Origin: Cohaesibacter intestini
Lineage (GTDB): Bacteria; Pseudomonadota; Alphaproteobacteria; Rhizobiales; Cohaesibacteraceae
NCBI RefSeq assembly: GCF_003324485.1
Contig: NZ_QODK01000001.1
Coordinates: 1,116,001-1,180,000 of the forward strand
Length of the DNA: 64,000 nt
Direction of reading: 5' to 3'
The position numbers and the translations under genes were made by a program. This document shows, in pieces, positions 8,387 through 18,573 of the stretch (its first letter is position 1; every line of letters begins with the position of its first letter). A model generated the notes under the pieces. It saw only the letters and a program-made list of their open reading frames with translations. It had not been told where the DNA came from and did no database searches.

Positions 8387-10501
8387 TCAATGCGAGCCAA
8401 CCGCTTGTCGGACTTGGCTGAGGAAGCCCTGAACGCCGTTGCGCAGATTGGTGGCCTCGCGTTGCAGCTCAGAAGCGGACTGGCTGACGAGCCGTGCTGC
8501 ATCACCGGTCTCGATGGCTGCTGCCGACACGCTGGAAATGTTGGTCGACACTTCCTTGGTGCCAACGGAGGCTTCCTGAATGTTGCGGGCGATTTCCTGA
8601 TTGGCGAAACCCTGCTGTTGCACGGCTTCGGAAATCTCCGAAGAGATCTGGTTCATTTGCTCGATGGTGTCGGTGATGATCTTGATGGCATCCACCGCTC
8701 CATCGGTCTCCGCCTGAACCGCCTGAATCTGCTGGGAGATTTCGTCGGTGGCCTTCGACGTCTGGTTGGCCAGTCCCTTCACTTCTGCGGCCACCACGGC
8801 AAAGCCCTTGCCTGCTTCTCCGGCGCGGGCCGCTTCGATGGTGGCATTCAGCGCCAGAAGATTGGTCTGTTCGGCAATGTCGGTGATCAGGCTGACGACT
8901 TCGCCAATGCGGCTGGCGGCCGTAGACAGACCCTGGATCTTTTCGTTGGTCTGACGGGCTTGCGATACGGCGCTGGCCGCGATCTGGCTGGATTGACCGA
9001 CCTGACGATCAATCTCGCTGCCGGAGGCGAAAAGCTCTTCGGCGGCAGCGGCAACGGTCTCGACGTTGGCTGAGGCCTGCTCGGAGGCAGCTGCCACGGC
9101 GTTTGACCGGGACGAGGTGTTGTCCGCTCCATGGGTCAGGACCTCGGAGGTCTGGTTGAGGCTGTCAACAGAGCCGGAGACGGTATCAAGCAAGGTGGTG
9201 ACCTGCTTGTCGAAATCCATTGCCAGTCGGTTGACCAGCTCTGCCCGCTTGATCTGTTCTTTCTGTTCCTGTTCCTGCTCGGCGCTCAGCTGTTCTGCCC
9301 GCTGGGCGCTCTCCCGGAACACTTCGAGTGCCTGATTGATCTGGCCGATTTCGTCCTTGCGGTCCAGATGATGCAACTTGACACCATAATCGCGATTGAC
9401 CAGAGCCCGGATGCTCTCGATGGTTGTCGTCATGGGTTTGCGGATGATCGACTGACCGACCATGAAGAGGGCAGCTGCCACCGCGAGGATCAACACCATG
9501 CCCGTCAGCAGGACAGACAGGGTGATCTCAGAGCTTGCCACGTCGAGGGTTGTCATCGGGACATTGACGATGAGTGCCAGTTTCTTGCCGGTGTCGCCCA
9601 ATTCGATCGGCTCCACGATGCGGATGACGTCCTGCGCAAGGCTGTTGGAGTAGCCCTGATATTCAAAGGACCGGCCTGCTTTGACGGCGGCGAGCAGATC
9701 CCCCTGATGGGCGAGATCGGTTTCCGAGCGGCCTTCGCTCCAGTCCTTGCCAAGCAGCTTGCCATCCGGATGGGCAATCCATTTGCCAGACTGGGAGAGG
9801 AGATGCACCGAACCGGTGCCCAGTGGCTTGACCTTGGCAAGCATGTCGGACAAACGGGTCAGAATGAGATCCGTCCCAACAACGCCGATTGTCTTGCCAC
9901 CATTCTTGATCGGGGCGCCAATGGAAACGCCGACCACGGTCGTGCCACCCATATCCCAACTATAGGGATCGGTCATGTAGGTCTTGCCGCTGTCATAGGC
10001 GCCATAGAACCAGGATAGTTGTTCCTTGGTTTTGTCGTCCATGTCGGCAATGGTGCGAAAGCCGATGGAACCGTCGGCATTGCGGTAGAAATAGGGACGC
10101 CAGATACCCGATGCATCATGATGTTCGGCATCGACAAAATCCTTGTCCTTGCCATCGAGTGCATTTTCGACGACCGCGCCCCAGGTGCCTGCCAGCTTCT
10201 TGTCCTCTTCGACCACCAGTTTGAGAATGTGTGTCCAGTCGTTGCGGGTGGGGGCCTGATTGAGACGCAGGGCCGAGAGAGTCTCGCCAAGCTTGTTGGC
10301 GGTTTGCAGACCATATTCCAGTTCGGCCTTGACCAGAGCGGCTTCGCGACCGGCAACGGCTTCGGCTTCGCCTACGGAAATCTTATGGGTGATCGATGCG
10401 CTCTGCATGCCAATAAAGGCGATGCCAATGGCCAGCACGAAAGCCAGCGTGGCAATGCTGGCGACCAGCATCTTGGTTGTGATCATCATTCTCGAAAACA
10501 T
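8387..10501 (-). CDS. Methyl-accepting chemotaxis protein with periplasmic dCache-type sensor
   Basis: A 704-residue inner-membrane chemoreceptor. Order: TM1 (about 8-30), a periplasmic double-Cache-like domain (about 40-300, with [16 protein letters not shown] and the second-lobe [11 protein letters not shown]), TM2 (about 325-350), HAMP (about 352-405), then the long cytoplasmic helical signalling hairpin with the conserved tip region [21 protein letters not shown]. The ligand cannot be read from sequence; many dCache domains bind amino acids or organic acids. No C-terminal NWETF-type CheR/CheB pentapeptide is seen. Start 10501 has GGAG 10 nt upstream. No che genes adjoin, so it is an orphan receptor. 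Confidence 0.93.
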   Translation of the reverse strand: MFSRMMITTKMLVASIATLAFVLAIGIAFIGMQSASITHKISVGEAEAVAGREAALVKAELEYGLQTANKLGETLSALRLNQAPTRNDWTHILKLVVEEDKKLAGTWGAVVENALDGKDKDFVDAEHHDASGIWRPYFYRNADGSIGFRTIADMDDKTKEQLSWFYGAYDSGKTYMTDPYSWDMGGTTVVGVSIGAPIKNGGKTIGVVGTDLILTRLSDMLAKVKPLGTGSVHLLSQSGKWIAHPDGKLLGKDWSEGRSETDLAHQGDLLAAVKAGRSFEYQGYSNSLAQDVIRIVEPIELGDTGKKLALIVNVPMTTLDVASSEITLSVLLTGMVLILAVAAALFMVGQSIIRKPMTTTIESIRALVNRDYGVKLHHLDRKDEIGQINQALEVFRESAQRAEQLSAEQEQEQKEQIKRAELVNRLAMDFDKQVTTLLDTVSGSVDSLNQTSEVLTHGADNTSSRSNAVAAASEQASANVETVAAAAEELFASGSEIDRQVGQSSQIAASAVSQARQTNEKIQGLSTAASRIGEVVSLITDIAEQTNLLALNATIEAARAGEAGKGFAVVAAEVKGLANQTSKATDEISQQIQAVQAETDGAVDAIKIITDTIEQMNQISSEISEAVQQQGFANQEIARNIQEASVGTKEVSTNISSVSAAAIETGDAARLVSQSASELQREATNLRNGVQGFLSQVRQAVGSH

Positions 10502-10986
10502 GGCAGACTTACTCCGGATGTCGGCTCGATGCGTGAATTGGCAAGCAACTGAGAATTGGGTAAAATACTTATGCTTTGTTGCGTAAGTATTGGCTGTCTA
10601 GACATAATAAGGAAGAGTCGTTAATCCTTTGTGTTTTCGCTGATCTGCCGGATAACACATATTCATCATGTTTGTTCTTTTGGGCCTCTTCGCCATGGCG
10701 GCATATGGGATGGCGTCATTCTGATTGCGATCGCGCGGAATGAAAGGGGCGTTTGGTGCGTTGCCGGTTCTTGGCATGCGACAGATGTTCAATATCCAAG
10801 GGACAGGCTTGGGACTAAAGACAGGAGCAACTTTGCCCGCAATGCAGTTGCAACTGCTACAATTTCCGTGGAAACACGCTTGAATGTCGGAAGTCGGTTG
10901 ACGCATAGTGCGAACACTTCTGACCGATCGCTTGCAAAGCGGAACATGTCGGTGCTGGAAACTGGGGAACCAGAAAGGTAGAAAAC
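10502..10986. promoter_or_regulatory. Divergent promoter region with 14-bp perfect palindrome upstream of icd
   Basis: A 485-nt gap between the leftward chemoreceptor gene and rightward icd. At 10844-10857 there is GCAGTTGCAACTGC, a perfect 14-bp palindrome 130 nt before the icd start, a plausible dimeric-regulator site. TTGCGT with CATAAT about 18 nt further on (near 10578-10606) is a possible promoter. Short open frames on both strands lack ribosome sites and recognisable content. Confidence 0.35.
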
Positions 10987-13209
10987 ATGGCCTCTCAATC
11001 TAATCCAGATATCATTTACACCATTGTCGACGAAGCGCCTGAGTTGGCGAGCGCCTCGCTTTTGCCAATCATCCGGTCGTTTGCTTCGGCTGCCGGTATC
11101 GAGGTTGGCACCAAGGATATTTCCCTTGCGGGCCGCATTGTTTCTGCGTTTCCGGAATATCTCAACGATGACCAGCAGCAGAGCGATGATCTGGCCGAGT
11201 TGGGCAAGCTGGTGAAAATGGCTGATGCCAACATCATCAAACTGCCAAACATCTCCGCCTCCGTGCCACAGCTGGTCGCGGCTATCGCAGAGCTTCAGGC
11301 GCAGGGCTATGATCTGCCGAACTATCCTGAAGAACCAAAGAATGCGACCGAGCGCAAGGTCAAGGCCCGGTATGATGCAATCAAGGGCTCTGCCGTAAAC
11401 CCGGTTCTGCGTGAGGGCAATTCCGATCGCCGTTCCGCCAAAGCCGTGAAAAACTACGCGCAGAACAATCCGCATTCGATGGGTAGCTGGAGTGCCGACA
11501 GCAAGACCCGTGTTGCCTCCATGTCTGGCAACGACTTCTATGCCAATGAACGCTCGGCAACCCTCACCTCCCAGCAAGCCGGGGAAGCCCGGATCGAGTT
11601 TGTTTCCAAGGGCGGCGATATCACCGTTCTGAAGGACAAGTGGATGCTGCAAGCTGGCACCGTTGCCGATGCGACCTTTATGTCCGCAGACGCCCTGTCC
11701 CGTTTCCTTGAGGACGAGATCGCAAAGACCAAGGAAGAGGGCATCATGTTCTCGCTTCATATGAAAGCGACCATGATGAAGGTGTCTGATCCGATCATCT
11801 TTGGCCATGCCGTCCGTGCCTGGCTGGCTCCGATCTTTGAGAAACATGGCGACGCCTTGGCGGCTGCCGGTGTCAATGTCAATTCCGGCATGGGTGACGT
11901 GCTTGCCCGCATCGCCAAGATGCCAAAGGGTGCACAGATCCAGAAGGAAATCGATGCTTTGGCCAAACAGCGGCCTTCCATGTATATGGTCGACAGCGAC
12001 AAGGGCATCACCAACCTGCATGTGCCGTCGGACGTCATCATCGACGCTTCCATGCCTGCGCTGATCCGTGCTGGTGGCAAAGGCTGGAACGAAGCAGGCG
12101 ACAAGGGCGATGTGAATTGCGTCATCCCGGACAATTGCTATGCAACGGTCTATGATGAAACCATCAAATTCTTCAAGGAAAATGGCGCTCTGAACCCGGC
12201 CACCGCCGGTGCGGTCGCCAACGTTGGTCTGATGGCCCAGAAAGCCGAAGAATATGGCTCCCATCCAACCACCTTTGAAGCGCCTGATGCGGGCACCATC
12301 CGCATCGTGCTGGCCAATGGCGACACGCTGCATGCCCATGTGGTTGAGGCTGGTGACATCTGGCGCGCCTGCACCGTCAATAAAGCTCCGATCGAGAACT
12401 GGATTGAACTGGCAATCGAACGTCAGCGTCTGACCGGTACGGAAGCGATCTTCTGGCTGGATGAAAAGCGTGCGCATGATGCCGAGCTGATCAAATATGT
12501 CGTCCCTGCCCTGGAAGAAGCTGGTGTGGCCGACAAGTTCCAGATCATGGCCCCTCGCGAAGCAACCCGCGCGTCGCTTGAAACCATCACGGCAGGCAAG
12601 GACAGCATTGCCATCACCGGCAACGTGCTGCGTGACTATCTGACCGACTTGTTCCCGATCCTTGAGCTTGGCACCTCTGCCAAGATGCTGTCGATCGTCA
12701 AGCTGATGAATGGTGGCGGTCTGTTTGAAACGGGCGCTGGTGGCTCTGCACCAAAGCATGTGCAGCAGCTGGTGGAAGAAAACCATCTGCGCTGGGATTC
12801 GATGGGCGAATTCTGTGCCTTGGGTGAAAGCTTCAAATTCCTCGCTGAAAGCAAGGGCAACAAGAAAGCGGGCGTGCTGGGTGCTGCTGCCGATGTGGCA
12901 ACACAGGGCATTCTCGACAACAACAAGTCCCCATCGCGCAAAGTGGGTGAACCGGACAACCGCGACAGTCATTATTGGTTCGCGCGCTACTGGGCCGAAG
13001 CTTTGCACGCCCAGAAGGACGACAATGCGCTGGCCAAGAAATTTGGTCCGATTGCCAAGAAATTGATTGATGGGGAGAAAGCCATTCTTGAAGAGTTCAA
13101 GGCGGTGCAGGGCAAACCTGCCGATATTGGCGGCTATTATAAGCCAAATGGTGCGAAGAAAGCCGGTGTGATGCGTGCCAGCAAAACGCTGAATGCGATC
13201 ATCAAGTAA
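10987..13209 (+). CDS. icd: Isocitrate dehydrogenase (NADP+), monomeric type
   Basis: A 740-residue monomeric isocitrate dehydrogenase (IDH-II). It catalyses NADP-dependent oxidative decarboxylation of isocitrate to 2-oxoglutarate in the TCA cycle. This family is unrelated in length to the usual homodimeric enzyme of about 420 residues; 740 is the expected size. Family-typical stretches include the N-terminal [19 protein letters not shown] and the substrate-site region [18 protein letters not shown]. Start ATG 10987 follows AAAGGTAGAAAAC. Codon use is visibly more biased than in neighbours, as expected for a highly expressed central enzyme, and this makes a false open frame of nearly the same length on the other strand. 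Confidence 0.96.
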   Translation: MASQSNPDIIYTIVDEAPELASASLLPIIRSFASAAGIEVGTKDISLAGRIVSAFPEYLNDDQQQSDDLAELGKLVKMADANIIKLPNISASVPQLVAAIAELQAQGYDLPNYPEEPKNATERKVKARYDAIKGSAVNPVLREGNSDRRSAKAVKNYAQNNPHSMGSWSADSKTRVASMSGNDFYANERSATLTSQQAGEARIEFVSKGGDITVLKDKWMLQAGTVADATFMSADALSRFLEDEIAKTKEEGIMFSLHMKATMMKVSDPIIFGHAVRAWLAPIFEKHGDALAAAGVNVNSGMGDVLARIAKMPKGAQIQKEIDALAKQRPSMYMVDSDKGITNLHVPSDVIIDASMPALIRAGGKGWNEAGDKGDVNCVIPDNCYATVYDETIKFFKENGALNPATAGAVANVGLMAQKAEEYGSHPTTFEAPDAGTIRIVLANGDTLHAHVVEAGDIWRACTVNKAPIENWIELAIERQRLTGTEAIFWLDEKRAHDAELIKYVVPALEEAGVADKFQIMAPREATRASLETITAGKDSIAITGNVLRDYLTDLFPILELGTSAKMLSIVKLMNGGGLFETGAGGSAPKHVQQLVEENHLRWDSMGEFCALGESFKFLAESKGNKKAGVLGAAADVATQGILDNNKSPSRKVGEPDNRDSHYWFARYWAEALHAQKDDNALAKKFGPIAKKLIDGEKAILEEFKAVQGKPADIGGYYKPNGAKKAGVMRASKTLNAIIK

Positions 13210-13239
13210 TCGCTGCCTGTCTTGGCTGCATATTAAGAA

Positions 13240-13266
13240 GCGTCCGGTTCTGCCGGGCGCTTTTTT
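13240..13266 (+). terminator. Intrinsic terminator after icd
   Basis: An 8-bp stem GCGTCCGG / CCGGGCGC (one T-G wobble) with loop TTCTG is followed by TTTTTT, 30 nt after the icd stop. Confidence 0.9.
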
Positions 13267-13344
13267 GTTGGCACCATGTGCCGCTCTGGCGTAGGATTCG
13301 ATCTGTTATTTTTGCCCTGCCTTTGAAGAAGTCAAAAGATTGAC

Positions 13345-14316
13345 ATGAAGTCCCAAGCTCCTCTCCTGTTTCGCAATCGTCACATCAATACCATCTTTGG
13401 CAACAATGGACCGCGCAAGTGGGTTGTTGGCCGTCGGGCTGAAGCGCTGAATGCGGCAAGCCATCCGGTCATACTGGATTGTCGCAATGGTGTGCAGTTG
13501 CATGGCCTTTATACGCAGGGTCATGATGCCGGGCGCGGGCTGGTGGTTTTGCTGCATGGCTGGGAAGGCACGGCCTGGTCAACCTATCTGCAGTCGCTGG
13601 CGGTGCGTCTGATGGGGGAAGGCTATAGCGTTTTTCGATTGCATATGCGCGATCACGGGCCAACCCATCATCTCAATCATGACCCGTTTCTGGCGATCCG
13701 GCTTGATGAGATCCTTGATGCGCTGGAGCAGATCTGCGCTCAGTTTCCCCATGACAGGACGGCCCTTGTTGGCTTTTCTCTGGGGGCCAACATGGCTGTG
13801 CGGGTGGCGGCCAATATCAGTGAACGTCCGATCCGCCTTGATCGGGTGATTGCTGCCTCACCGCCAATCGACCCGGAGGCTGCCGCCGTGTCGATCCGTT
13901 CCTATCAGATTTACAATCGCTATTTCATCTCCAAGTGGCAGCGCTCCTTCGAGCGCAAGATCGAACTGTTTGCCGATTATCGCCAGCATGCGGATCTCCT
14001 CAAACATACCGATATTCTGGAAATGCATGATGATTTCATCCCGCGTTTTTGCGAGCATGAAAATGCTGCCAGCTACTTCAGGGCCTATGCGTTGAGCGAG
14101 GCCAATATCGCGGCTATGGATGTGCCCTGCCATATCGTAATGGTGAAGGATGATCCGGTGATCCCTATTGATGCGCTTGGCTTGCTGCCAAAACGGGATG
14201 GGCTCAGCCATGAAATTGTTGACGATGGTGGGCATTGCGGTTTCGTCAATGGCTATCGTTTGACCAGCTGGTTCGATGACAAGGCGGTGGCAATGCTGTC
14301 TCGGGCTGGTTTCTGA
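13345..14316 (+). CDS. Alpha/beta hydrolase of the YheT family
   Basis: A 323-residue alpha/beta hydrolase. The nucleophile elbow is GFSLGA with Ser145; the oxyanion region is LLHGWEGTAWSTYL (about 69-82). A likely acid is Asp in VKDDPVIP near residue 268 and the catalytic His lies in GGHCGF near 299, so the triad looks complete. The N-terminal FRNRHINTIFGN block is typical of YheT/ABHD-type esterases, whose bacterial substrate is unknown. It stands alone between the icd terminator and the iolG upstream region. The start was taken as the first ATG giving the family N-terminus. Confidence 0.85.
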   Translation: MKSQAPLLFRNRHINTIFGNNGPRKWVVGRRAEALNAASHPVILDCRNGVQLHGLYTQGHDAGRGLVVLLHGWEGTAWSTYLQSLAVRLMGEGYSVFRLHMRDHGPTHHLNHDPFLAIRLDEILDALEQICAQFPHDRTALVGFSLGANMAVRVAANISERPIRLDRVIAASPPIDPEAAAVSIRSYQIYNRYFISKWQRSFERKIELFADYRQHADLLKHTDILEMHDDFIPRFCEHENAASYFRAYALSEANIAAMDVPCHIVMVKDDPVIPIDALGLLPKRDGLSHEIVDDGGHCGFVNGYRLTSWFDDKAVAMLSRAGF

Positions 14317-14726
14317 CTGGTGTATTTGAGCGGTGGATGCCCTTATGCTAAGGGCCGTTGGTTGGGTCAGACCGGTTCCGGATGAGGGGGCGAGTGGGTT
14401 CGATCGACCGATTTTTGAGGCTCAAAAGGGCTGCGCAGTGGGTATAGGGGGAAGATTGCGGTCATTCATTTTCCTGTCATGGGAGGGAGATATGCACGCG
14501 CAGTGTTTGACTGTCGGCGCCGTTTGGTGCAAATGAAGGGCAGCTTTCAAGAAACATTCGGTTTTTCTTCCCCCGATTTCTCCGCATTCTCCCCCGGATG
14601 CGGTCCGTTTGTTTCACCCCGACAATCGGGAATGGGCCTGATTGTCCAATATGTTGAATGGTATGTCCGGGCTGATCCATGACTATGGATGTCCGTCGGT
14701 CTGCCATCGTAGGTTTGGAGAAAAAT
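14317..14726. other. Intergenic region upstream of iolG, no gene seen
   Basis: A 410-nt gap. Small open frames are present on both strands but none has a ribosome site with recognisable content. I see no clear operator or hairpin with a T tract. It presumably holds the iolG promoter. Confidence 0.4.
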
Positions 14727-15719
14727 ATGATCCGTATCGGTCTTTTGGGCGCTGGTCGCATTGGACAAATTCACGCACGGGCGGTCAGCGCTCTTGATAA
14801 TGTCGAAATTGTTGCGGTTTACGACCCATTTGATGAAGCGGCTGCCTATGTGCAGGCCATGACCGGCGCGGCTCGCCGGACCTCGGTGATGGAAATTGTC
14901 GACGATCCGGAGATCAACGCTGTCATCATCGCCTCGCCAACCAATCAGCATGCGGATCAGATCATCGAAGCTGCGCAGGCTGGCAAGCATATTTTCTGCG
15001 AGAAACCAATTGATCTTGATCTCAAGAAGGTGCGCGAATGCGTCGATGAAGTCGAGAAGGCTGGCGTTCAGCTTATGATCGGTTTCAACCGTCGCTTCGA
15101 CTACAACTTCAATGCGGTCAAGCGTAACATCGACAATGGCGAAGTCGGCGAAGTCGAGTTGGTGCAGATCACTTCGCGTGACCCGGAAGCCCCCTCGGCT
15201 GCCTATCTGAAGAATTCCGGTGGTCTGTTTCTTGACATGATGATCCATGATTTCGATATGGCTCGTTACATGCTCGATGACGATATCGTTGAAGTCTTTG
15301 CCACAGGCTCGGTGTTGACCGACCCCGAGATCGGCAAGATTGGCGATCTGGATACGGCGACCGCTACGCTGAAAACGGCCAAGGGCCGGATTGCGGTGAT
15401 CACCAACTCGCGTCGCGCCTCCTATGGGTATGATCAGCGGGTGGAAGTGCACGGATCCAAAGGCATGGTGCGTGCTGACAACCTGCGGGGCACTTCGGTG
15501 ACGTTGGCCACCAAGCAGGGCTATCGCAGCGATCCACTGCTTGATTTCTTCATTCAGCGTTATGCTGAAGCCTACAAGGCCGAGCTGCAGACCTTCTGTC
15601 GCCTGTTGGCCGGTCAGAACGAGATTTATCCGGATCATGTCGATGGCATGAAGGCTATTGAGCTGGCCCATGCGGCACAGCAATCCTTTAAAACCGGCAA
15701 AGCGGTCAAGATCCGTTAA
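14727..15719 (+). CDS. iolG: Inositol 2-dehydrogenase
   Basis: A 330-residue Gfo/Idh/MocA oxidoreductase oxidizing myo-inositol (possibly scyllo- or chiro-isomers) to 2-keto-myo-inositol with NAD. The Rossmann loop is GLLGAGRIGQIHA (residues 5-17). The catalytic set Lys93 (CEKPID), Asp170 and His174 (FLDMMIHD) matches Lys97/Asp172/His176 of Bacillus IolG. Start ATG 14727 has GGAG 7 nt upstream; the in-frame upstream ATG would add residues foreign to the family. No other iol genes are present in the window, so a related sugar substrate cannot be excluded. An intrinsic terminator follows. Confidence 0.88.
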   Translation: MIRIGLLGAGRIGQIHARAVSALDNVEIVAVYDPFDEAAAYVQAMTGAARRTSVMEIVDDPEINAVIIASPTNQHADQIIEAAQAGKHIFCEKPIDLDLKKVRECVDEVEKAGVQLMIGFNRRFDYNFNAVKRNIDNGEVGEVELVQITSRDPEAPSAAYLKNSGGLFLDMMIHDFDMARYMLDDDIVEVFATGSVLTDPEIGKIGDLDTATATLKTAKGRIAVITNSRRASYGYDQRVEVHGSKGMVRADNLRGTSVTLATKQGYRSDPLLDFFIQRYAEAYKAELQTFCRLLAGQNEIYPDHVDGMKAIELAHAAQQSFKTGKAVKIR

Positions 15720-15748
15720 GGTCTGTTAGCCTTGGCAAAATCAAAAAG

Positions 15749-15777
15749 AAAAAGGGTCGCGGCAGCGACCCTTTTTT
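15749..15777. terminator. Bidirectional intrinsic terminator between iolG and soxT
   Basis: The stem AAAGGGTCGC / GCGACCCTTT with loop GGCA is flanked by an A run on the left and a T run on the right. It can end iolG transcripts and the leftward soxS-soxR-soxT transcript. Confidence 0.9.
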
Positions 15778-15797
15778 GTTGGCTTGCATGTGATCCT

Positions 15798-16853
15798 TCA
15801 GATTGGTCGGGCAAAGCCGACCAGAATTTGCCTCAGCCCCAGAGCTGCTCCGGCAATGATGGCGGCAAGGGTGACCGGGCCGCTATAGGCAAGCACCGAA
15901 ATGGCCGACAGACCCTGACCGATGGAGCAGCCGACGGCGGTGACCGCGCCAATTCCCATCAGGCCTGCGCCAATGATCTGACGCCGCAACTCGCGGGGAT
16001 CTTCGCAAGCCTCCCAGCGGAAATGACCCTTGATCAGGCTGCCAGTGAAAGCGCCGATCCAGATGCCGGCAACCGAGCCGATTCCAAAGCTCAGCTGGCC
16101 GCCGGAAGCGGTCATGATATAGAGGATGGTCTCACCGATCGGGCCGGAGAAGGTGTGCGAGGAGACCGGCACGGCTTCGAAGCTGTCGGTGGCCACCCAT
16201 TGGGTGCCCCACCAGCCCGATGCAATGGCCAGCCCGATCATGGTGCCCCAGAAGAGGGTTGTGCGATTGTCCCGCACATGGCGCGGAGCGATGACAGCGA
16301 TCAGAATGATGCAGCCGACAAGGATGCCGATCAGCGAAGGGGGCAGGCCCGTGATGTCTGCCAAATCCTGGGCAAGACCAGGGCCGCCATTGACGGCCGG
16401 TTTGTCCGGGAACAACCAGACCCGGATATAGGCCAAAGGCCCGGAAATGGTGGCATAGGCGCTGATGCCCATCACCACGACAATGACGAAGGCGCGCAGA
16501 TCTCCGCCGCCCAGCCGGGCCAGTGCGCCATAGCCGCAATTGCCCGAAATCGCCATGCCATAGCCAAAGATCAGACCGCCCAGAATGCTTTGCATGGGAT
16601 ACCAGTGCTGGCTGAGATAAGGGGTCTGATTGAGGGTCAGGGCGTTGAAATGGACAAGCAGGAAGGCCCCGATCATCGCGACGCCGATGGCGATGCCCCA
16701 CATGCGCAAGCGCAAATCCGAACTTGAATAGAAATAGTCTTCAATGGCGCCAAGCGTGCAAAAACGCCCAAGCCGCGCTGCCAGCCCAAGCGTGATGCCG
16801 CCCAATAGTCCGATGGCGGCTACCATCACAGGTGCCGTGATCCAGTCTGTCAT
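15798..16853 (-). CDS. YeeE/YedE-family sulfur-compound transporter (SoxT-like)
   Basis: A 351-residue polytopic membrane protein of the YeeE/YedE (TsuA) family, which moves thiosulfate or other sulfane sulfur across the inner membrane. Three family cysteines are present: Cys32 (GRFCTLG), Cys106 (SGNCGYGALARLGGGD) and Cys309 (AVGCSIGQG); in TsuA such cysteines relay the substrate. It is the third gene of the leftward soxS-soxR-soxT unit. Transporters beside soxR have been called SoxT1A and proposed to supply the sulfur signal to the repressor; that role here is inferred. GGGGAGG lies 9 nt before the start. Confidence 0.87.
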   Translation of the reverse strand: MTDWITAPVMVAAIGLLGGITLGLAARLGRFCTLGAIEDYFYSSSDLRLRMWGIAIGVAMIGAFLLVHFNALTLNQTPYLSQHWYPMQSILGGLIFGYGMAISGNCGYGALARLGGGDLRAFVIVVVMGISAYATISGPLAYIRVWLFPDKPAVNGGPGLAQDLADITGLPPSLIGILVGCIILIAVIAPRHVRDNRTTLFWGTMIGLAIASGWWGTQWVATDSFEAVPVSSHTFSGPIGETILYIMTASGGQLSFGIGSVAGIWIGAFTGSLIKGHFRWEACEDPRELRRQIIGAGLMGIGAVTAVGCSIGQGLSAISVLAYSGPVTLAAIIAGAALGLRQILVGFARPI

Positions 16854-16923
16854 CGTCCGTTTCCTCCCCGGCCGATTGGTTTTTTTGGGTCGGCCAATGG
16901 TGTCAGGCGATGGATTTTTGGTT

Positions 16924-17277
16924 TTATGTCTCTTCGCCTTCGACCGTGTCCCGACAAAAGAGGTCGTAGACCACTTCCATTATTTGTTTCGGGCGGTCAT
17001 CGGTCAAGCGGTAATAAATCGACTTGCCTTCGCGGCGGGGTTCTATCAGCCCTTCCAGACGCAGGCGGGAAAGCTGCTGGGAGACAGCAGCCTGTCGGGC
17101 GGAGAGCAAATCTTCCAGCTCGGTAACCGACTTTTCTCCTGTTGCCAGATGGCACAGGATCATCAAGCGTCCGTCATGGCCGATTGCCTTGAGAAAGTTC
17201 GAGGCGGTTTGCGCCTTCTGTGCCATTTTCTCAAGGGCATCCTCATCCATTTCTTCATGGAAGACGGGAAGCGGCAT
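16924..17277 (-). CDS. soxR: SoxR/SqrR/BigR-type ArsR-family persulfide-sensing repressor
   Basis: A 117-residue winged-helix ArsR/SmtB-family repressor. The recognition region is about SARQAAVSQQLSRLRLEGLI (59-78), followed by the beta wing EGKSIYYRL. The two cysteines, Cys42 (ILCHLATGEKS) and Cys108 (DLFCRD), match Cys41/Cys107 of SqrR, the pair that forms a tetrasulfide bridge on persulfide exposure and releases DNA. That makes it the likely local repressor of the sox genes; candidate boxes are at 17740-17755, 19212-19227 and 21702-21717. It starts 28 nt after soxS. An inverted repeat (GGCCGA / TCGGCC) lies in the gap before soxT. Confidence 0.92.
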   Translation of the reverse strand: MPLPVFHEEMDEDALEKMAQKAQTASNFLKAIGHDGRLMILCHLATGEKSVTELEDLLSARQAAVSQQLSRLRLEGLIEPRREGKSIYYRLTDDRPKQIMEVVYDLFCRDTVEGEET

Positions 17278-17305
17278 TGGGGGTCACCGAGGGTTTGTGT
17301 CGTCA

Positions 17306-17695
17306 TCAATCTGCATTGGCAGACACTGCTTTATCTACAGAAGAAACCAATTGATCAAGTAGGCCCCAGAAGAAATCCTCTCCGGGATAGCCTTCGATAC
17401 GCCCTTTTTCCTGCCCGTCCACAAGCAGCACGAAGGTCGGCGTATAGAAGAATCCGCGGGCCAGCCGAATCCCTTCGGGCAAGGGGTCTTGCTTGTCGAT
17501 TCGCCGCAAGGGCGCCCGCTTGCCTTCGTCTGTCTTTGGATAGATGGGGCCAATTTCCTTGTTCCAGCGCGCGCACCAGACGCAGCCTGCTGCCTCAACC
17601 ATCAATAATTCCACGCCTTTTCCGGTTGGCCCGGCGGCGTTGGCAGGCAGGATGCCAGTGAGAAGAAAGGAGAGCAGGATGCAGATTCTGATCAT
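17306..17695 (-). CDS. soxS: Periplasmic thioredoxin-like SoxS
   Basis: A 129-residue thioredoxin-fold protein with an N-terminal signal peptide (about 1-20, ending PANAAG) and the active-site pair Cys38-V-W-Cys41. The cis-Pro region is YTPTFVLLVDG. SoxS of Paracoccus is a periplasmic thiol-disulfide protein that reactivates the SoxYZ carrier, using reductant delivered by SoxV. It is the first gene of the leftward unit, divergent from soxV with only 84 nt between starts. The Shine-Dalgarno sequence is poor. The C-x-x-C motif and position leave little alternative. Confidence 0.88.
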   Translation of the reverse strand: MIRICILLSFLLTGILPANAAGPTGKGVELLMVEAAGCVWCARWNKEIGPIYPKTDEGKRAPLRRIDKQDPLPEGIRLARGFFYTPTFVLLVDGQEKGRIEGYPGEDFFWGLLDQLVSSVDKAVSANAD

Positions 17696-17730
17696 GGGTT
17701 GTAACGAGCCGGTTGACGAATGCAGTTTTA

Positions 17731-17759
17731 TATAATCTAATTTGAATATGTGAATTATA
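17731..17759. promoter_or_regulatory. Divergent soxS/soxV promoter with SoxR-type operator
   Basis: A plus-strand TATAAT (17731-17736) and a minus-strand TATAAT (17759-17754) flank and overlap the dyad TAATTTGAATATGTGAATTA (17738-17757, 14 of 20 positions symmetric). Inside it, 17740-17755 reads ATTT-N8-GAAT, one base off the ATTC-N8-GAAT motif described for SqrR. I found no good -35 on either side. The box would block both promoters at once. Confidence 0.65.
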
Positions 17760-17779
17760 CAAGAGACAGGGGATCAATC

Positions 17780-18520
17780 ATGTTGGACGTGACGCTCTGG
17801 GGCGCGCTTGTGGCGGGTCTGCTGTCATTTTTGTCTCCCTGTATTCTGCCCATCGTGCCCTTCTATCTGAGTTATTTGGCGGGCGTCGGGATGAACCAGA
17901 TATCGGCAGACGCGAAGATTGATGCGGCTGTTCGCAAACGGGCGGTGCTGGCGGCGATCTGCTTCTCCGCTGGTGTGATCACCATCTTCATGCTGCTTGG
18001 GTTGGCCGCCACTTTGTTCGGGCAGTTGGTGCGCGATTATTTCGACATTCTGCGCTGGATCGCCGCTGGAGTGATCATCCTGATGGGGCTGCATTTTCTC
18101 GGTGTCATCCGGATCGGATTTCTCTATCGCCAGTTTCGCAGCGATGCCGGGGCGACAAGCAATGTCGGCTATCTCGGGGCCTTCGTGATCGGGCTGGCTT
18201 TTGCCTTTGGCTGGACACCCTGTGTCGGGCCGGTGCTGGCATCGATCCTGTTCATGGCGGCGGGGGCCGAGGGGGCTTCGCAAGGCTCGTTGCTGCTGTT
18301 TGCCTATGGGGTCGGCATGACCTTGCCGTTTGTCATAGCGGCAATGTTTATCGGTCCCTTCATGCGTTGGATGGTGGGATTTCGCAAGCATCTGGGACTT
18401 GTTGAAAAGCTGATGGGCGGGCTTTTGATCCTGTTCGGCGTGTTGATCGCCACCAATAGCATCAATCTGATTGCCCAATGGATGATTGAAACCTTTCCGG
18501 TCTTTTCCGCCATCGGTTGA
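17780..18520 (+). CDS. soxV: CcdA-type thiol-electron transporter SoxV
   Basis: A 246-residue six-helix inner-membrane protein of the CcdA/DsbD family. It carries reducing equivalents from cytoplasmic thioredoxin to periplasmic SoxW and SoxS. The redox cysteines are Cys21 (LSFLSPCILPIVP) and Cys148 (GWTPCVGPVLA), both in the Pro-flanked setting typical of CcdA. Start ATG 17780 has AGGGGA 7 nt upstream and gives the usual N-terminus; an upstream in-frame start at 17750 lies in the operator. It heads the rightward sox run. Confidence 0.9.
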   Translation: MLDVTLWGALVAGLLSFLSPCILPIVPFYLSYLAGVGMNQISADAKIDAAVRKRAVLAAICFSAGVITIFMLLGLAATLFGQLVRDYFDILRWIAAGVIILMGLHFLGVIRIGFLYRQFRSDAGATSNVGYLGAFVIGLAFAFGWTPCVGPVLASILFMAAGAEGASQGSLLLFAYGVGMTLPFVIAAMFIGPFMRWMVGFRKHLGLVEKLMGGLLILFGVLIATNSINLIAQWMIETFPVFSAIG

Positions 18521-18573
18521 ATGGCGGGACAAACAGGAGCGGATCAAATCCTGAGGACGGGAGGCCTCTGGAC

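Noticed and set aside
10789..13008. 739-residue open frame on the minus strand across icd
   Set aside because: It is an antisense shadow created by strong codon bias in icd; its translation shows no recognisable family and it has no ribosome site.
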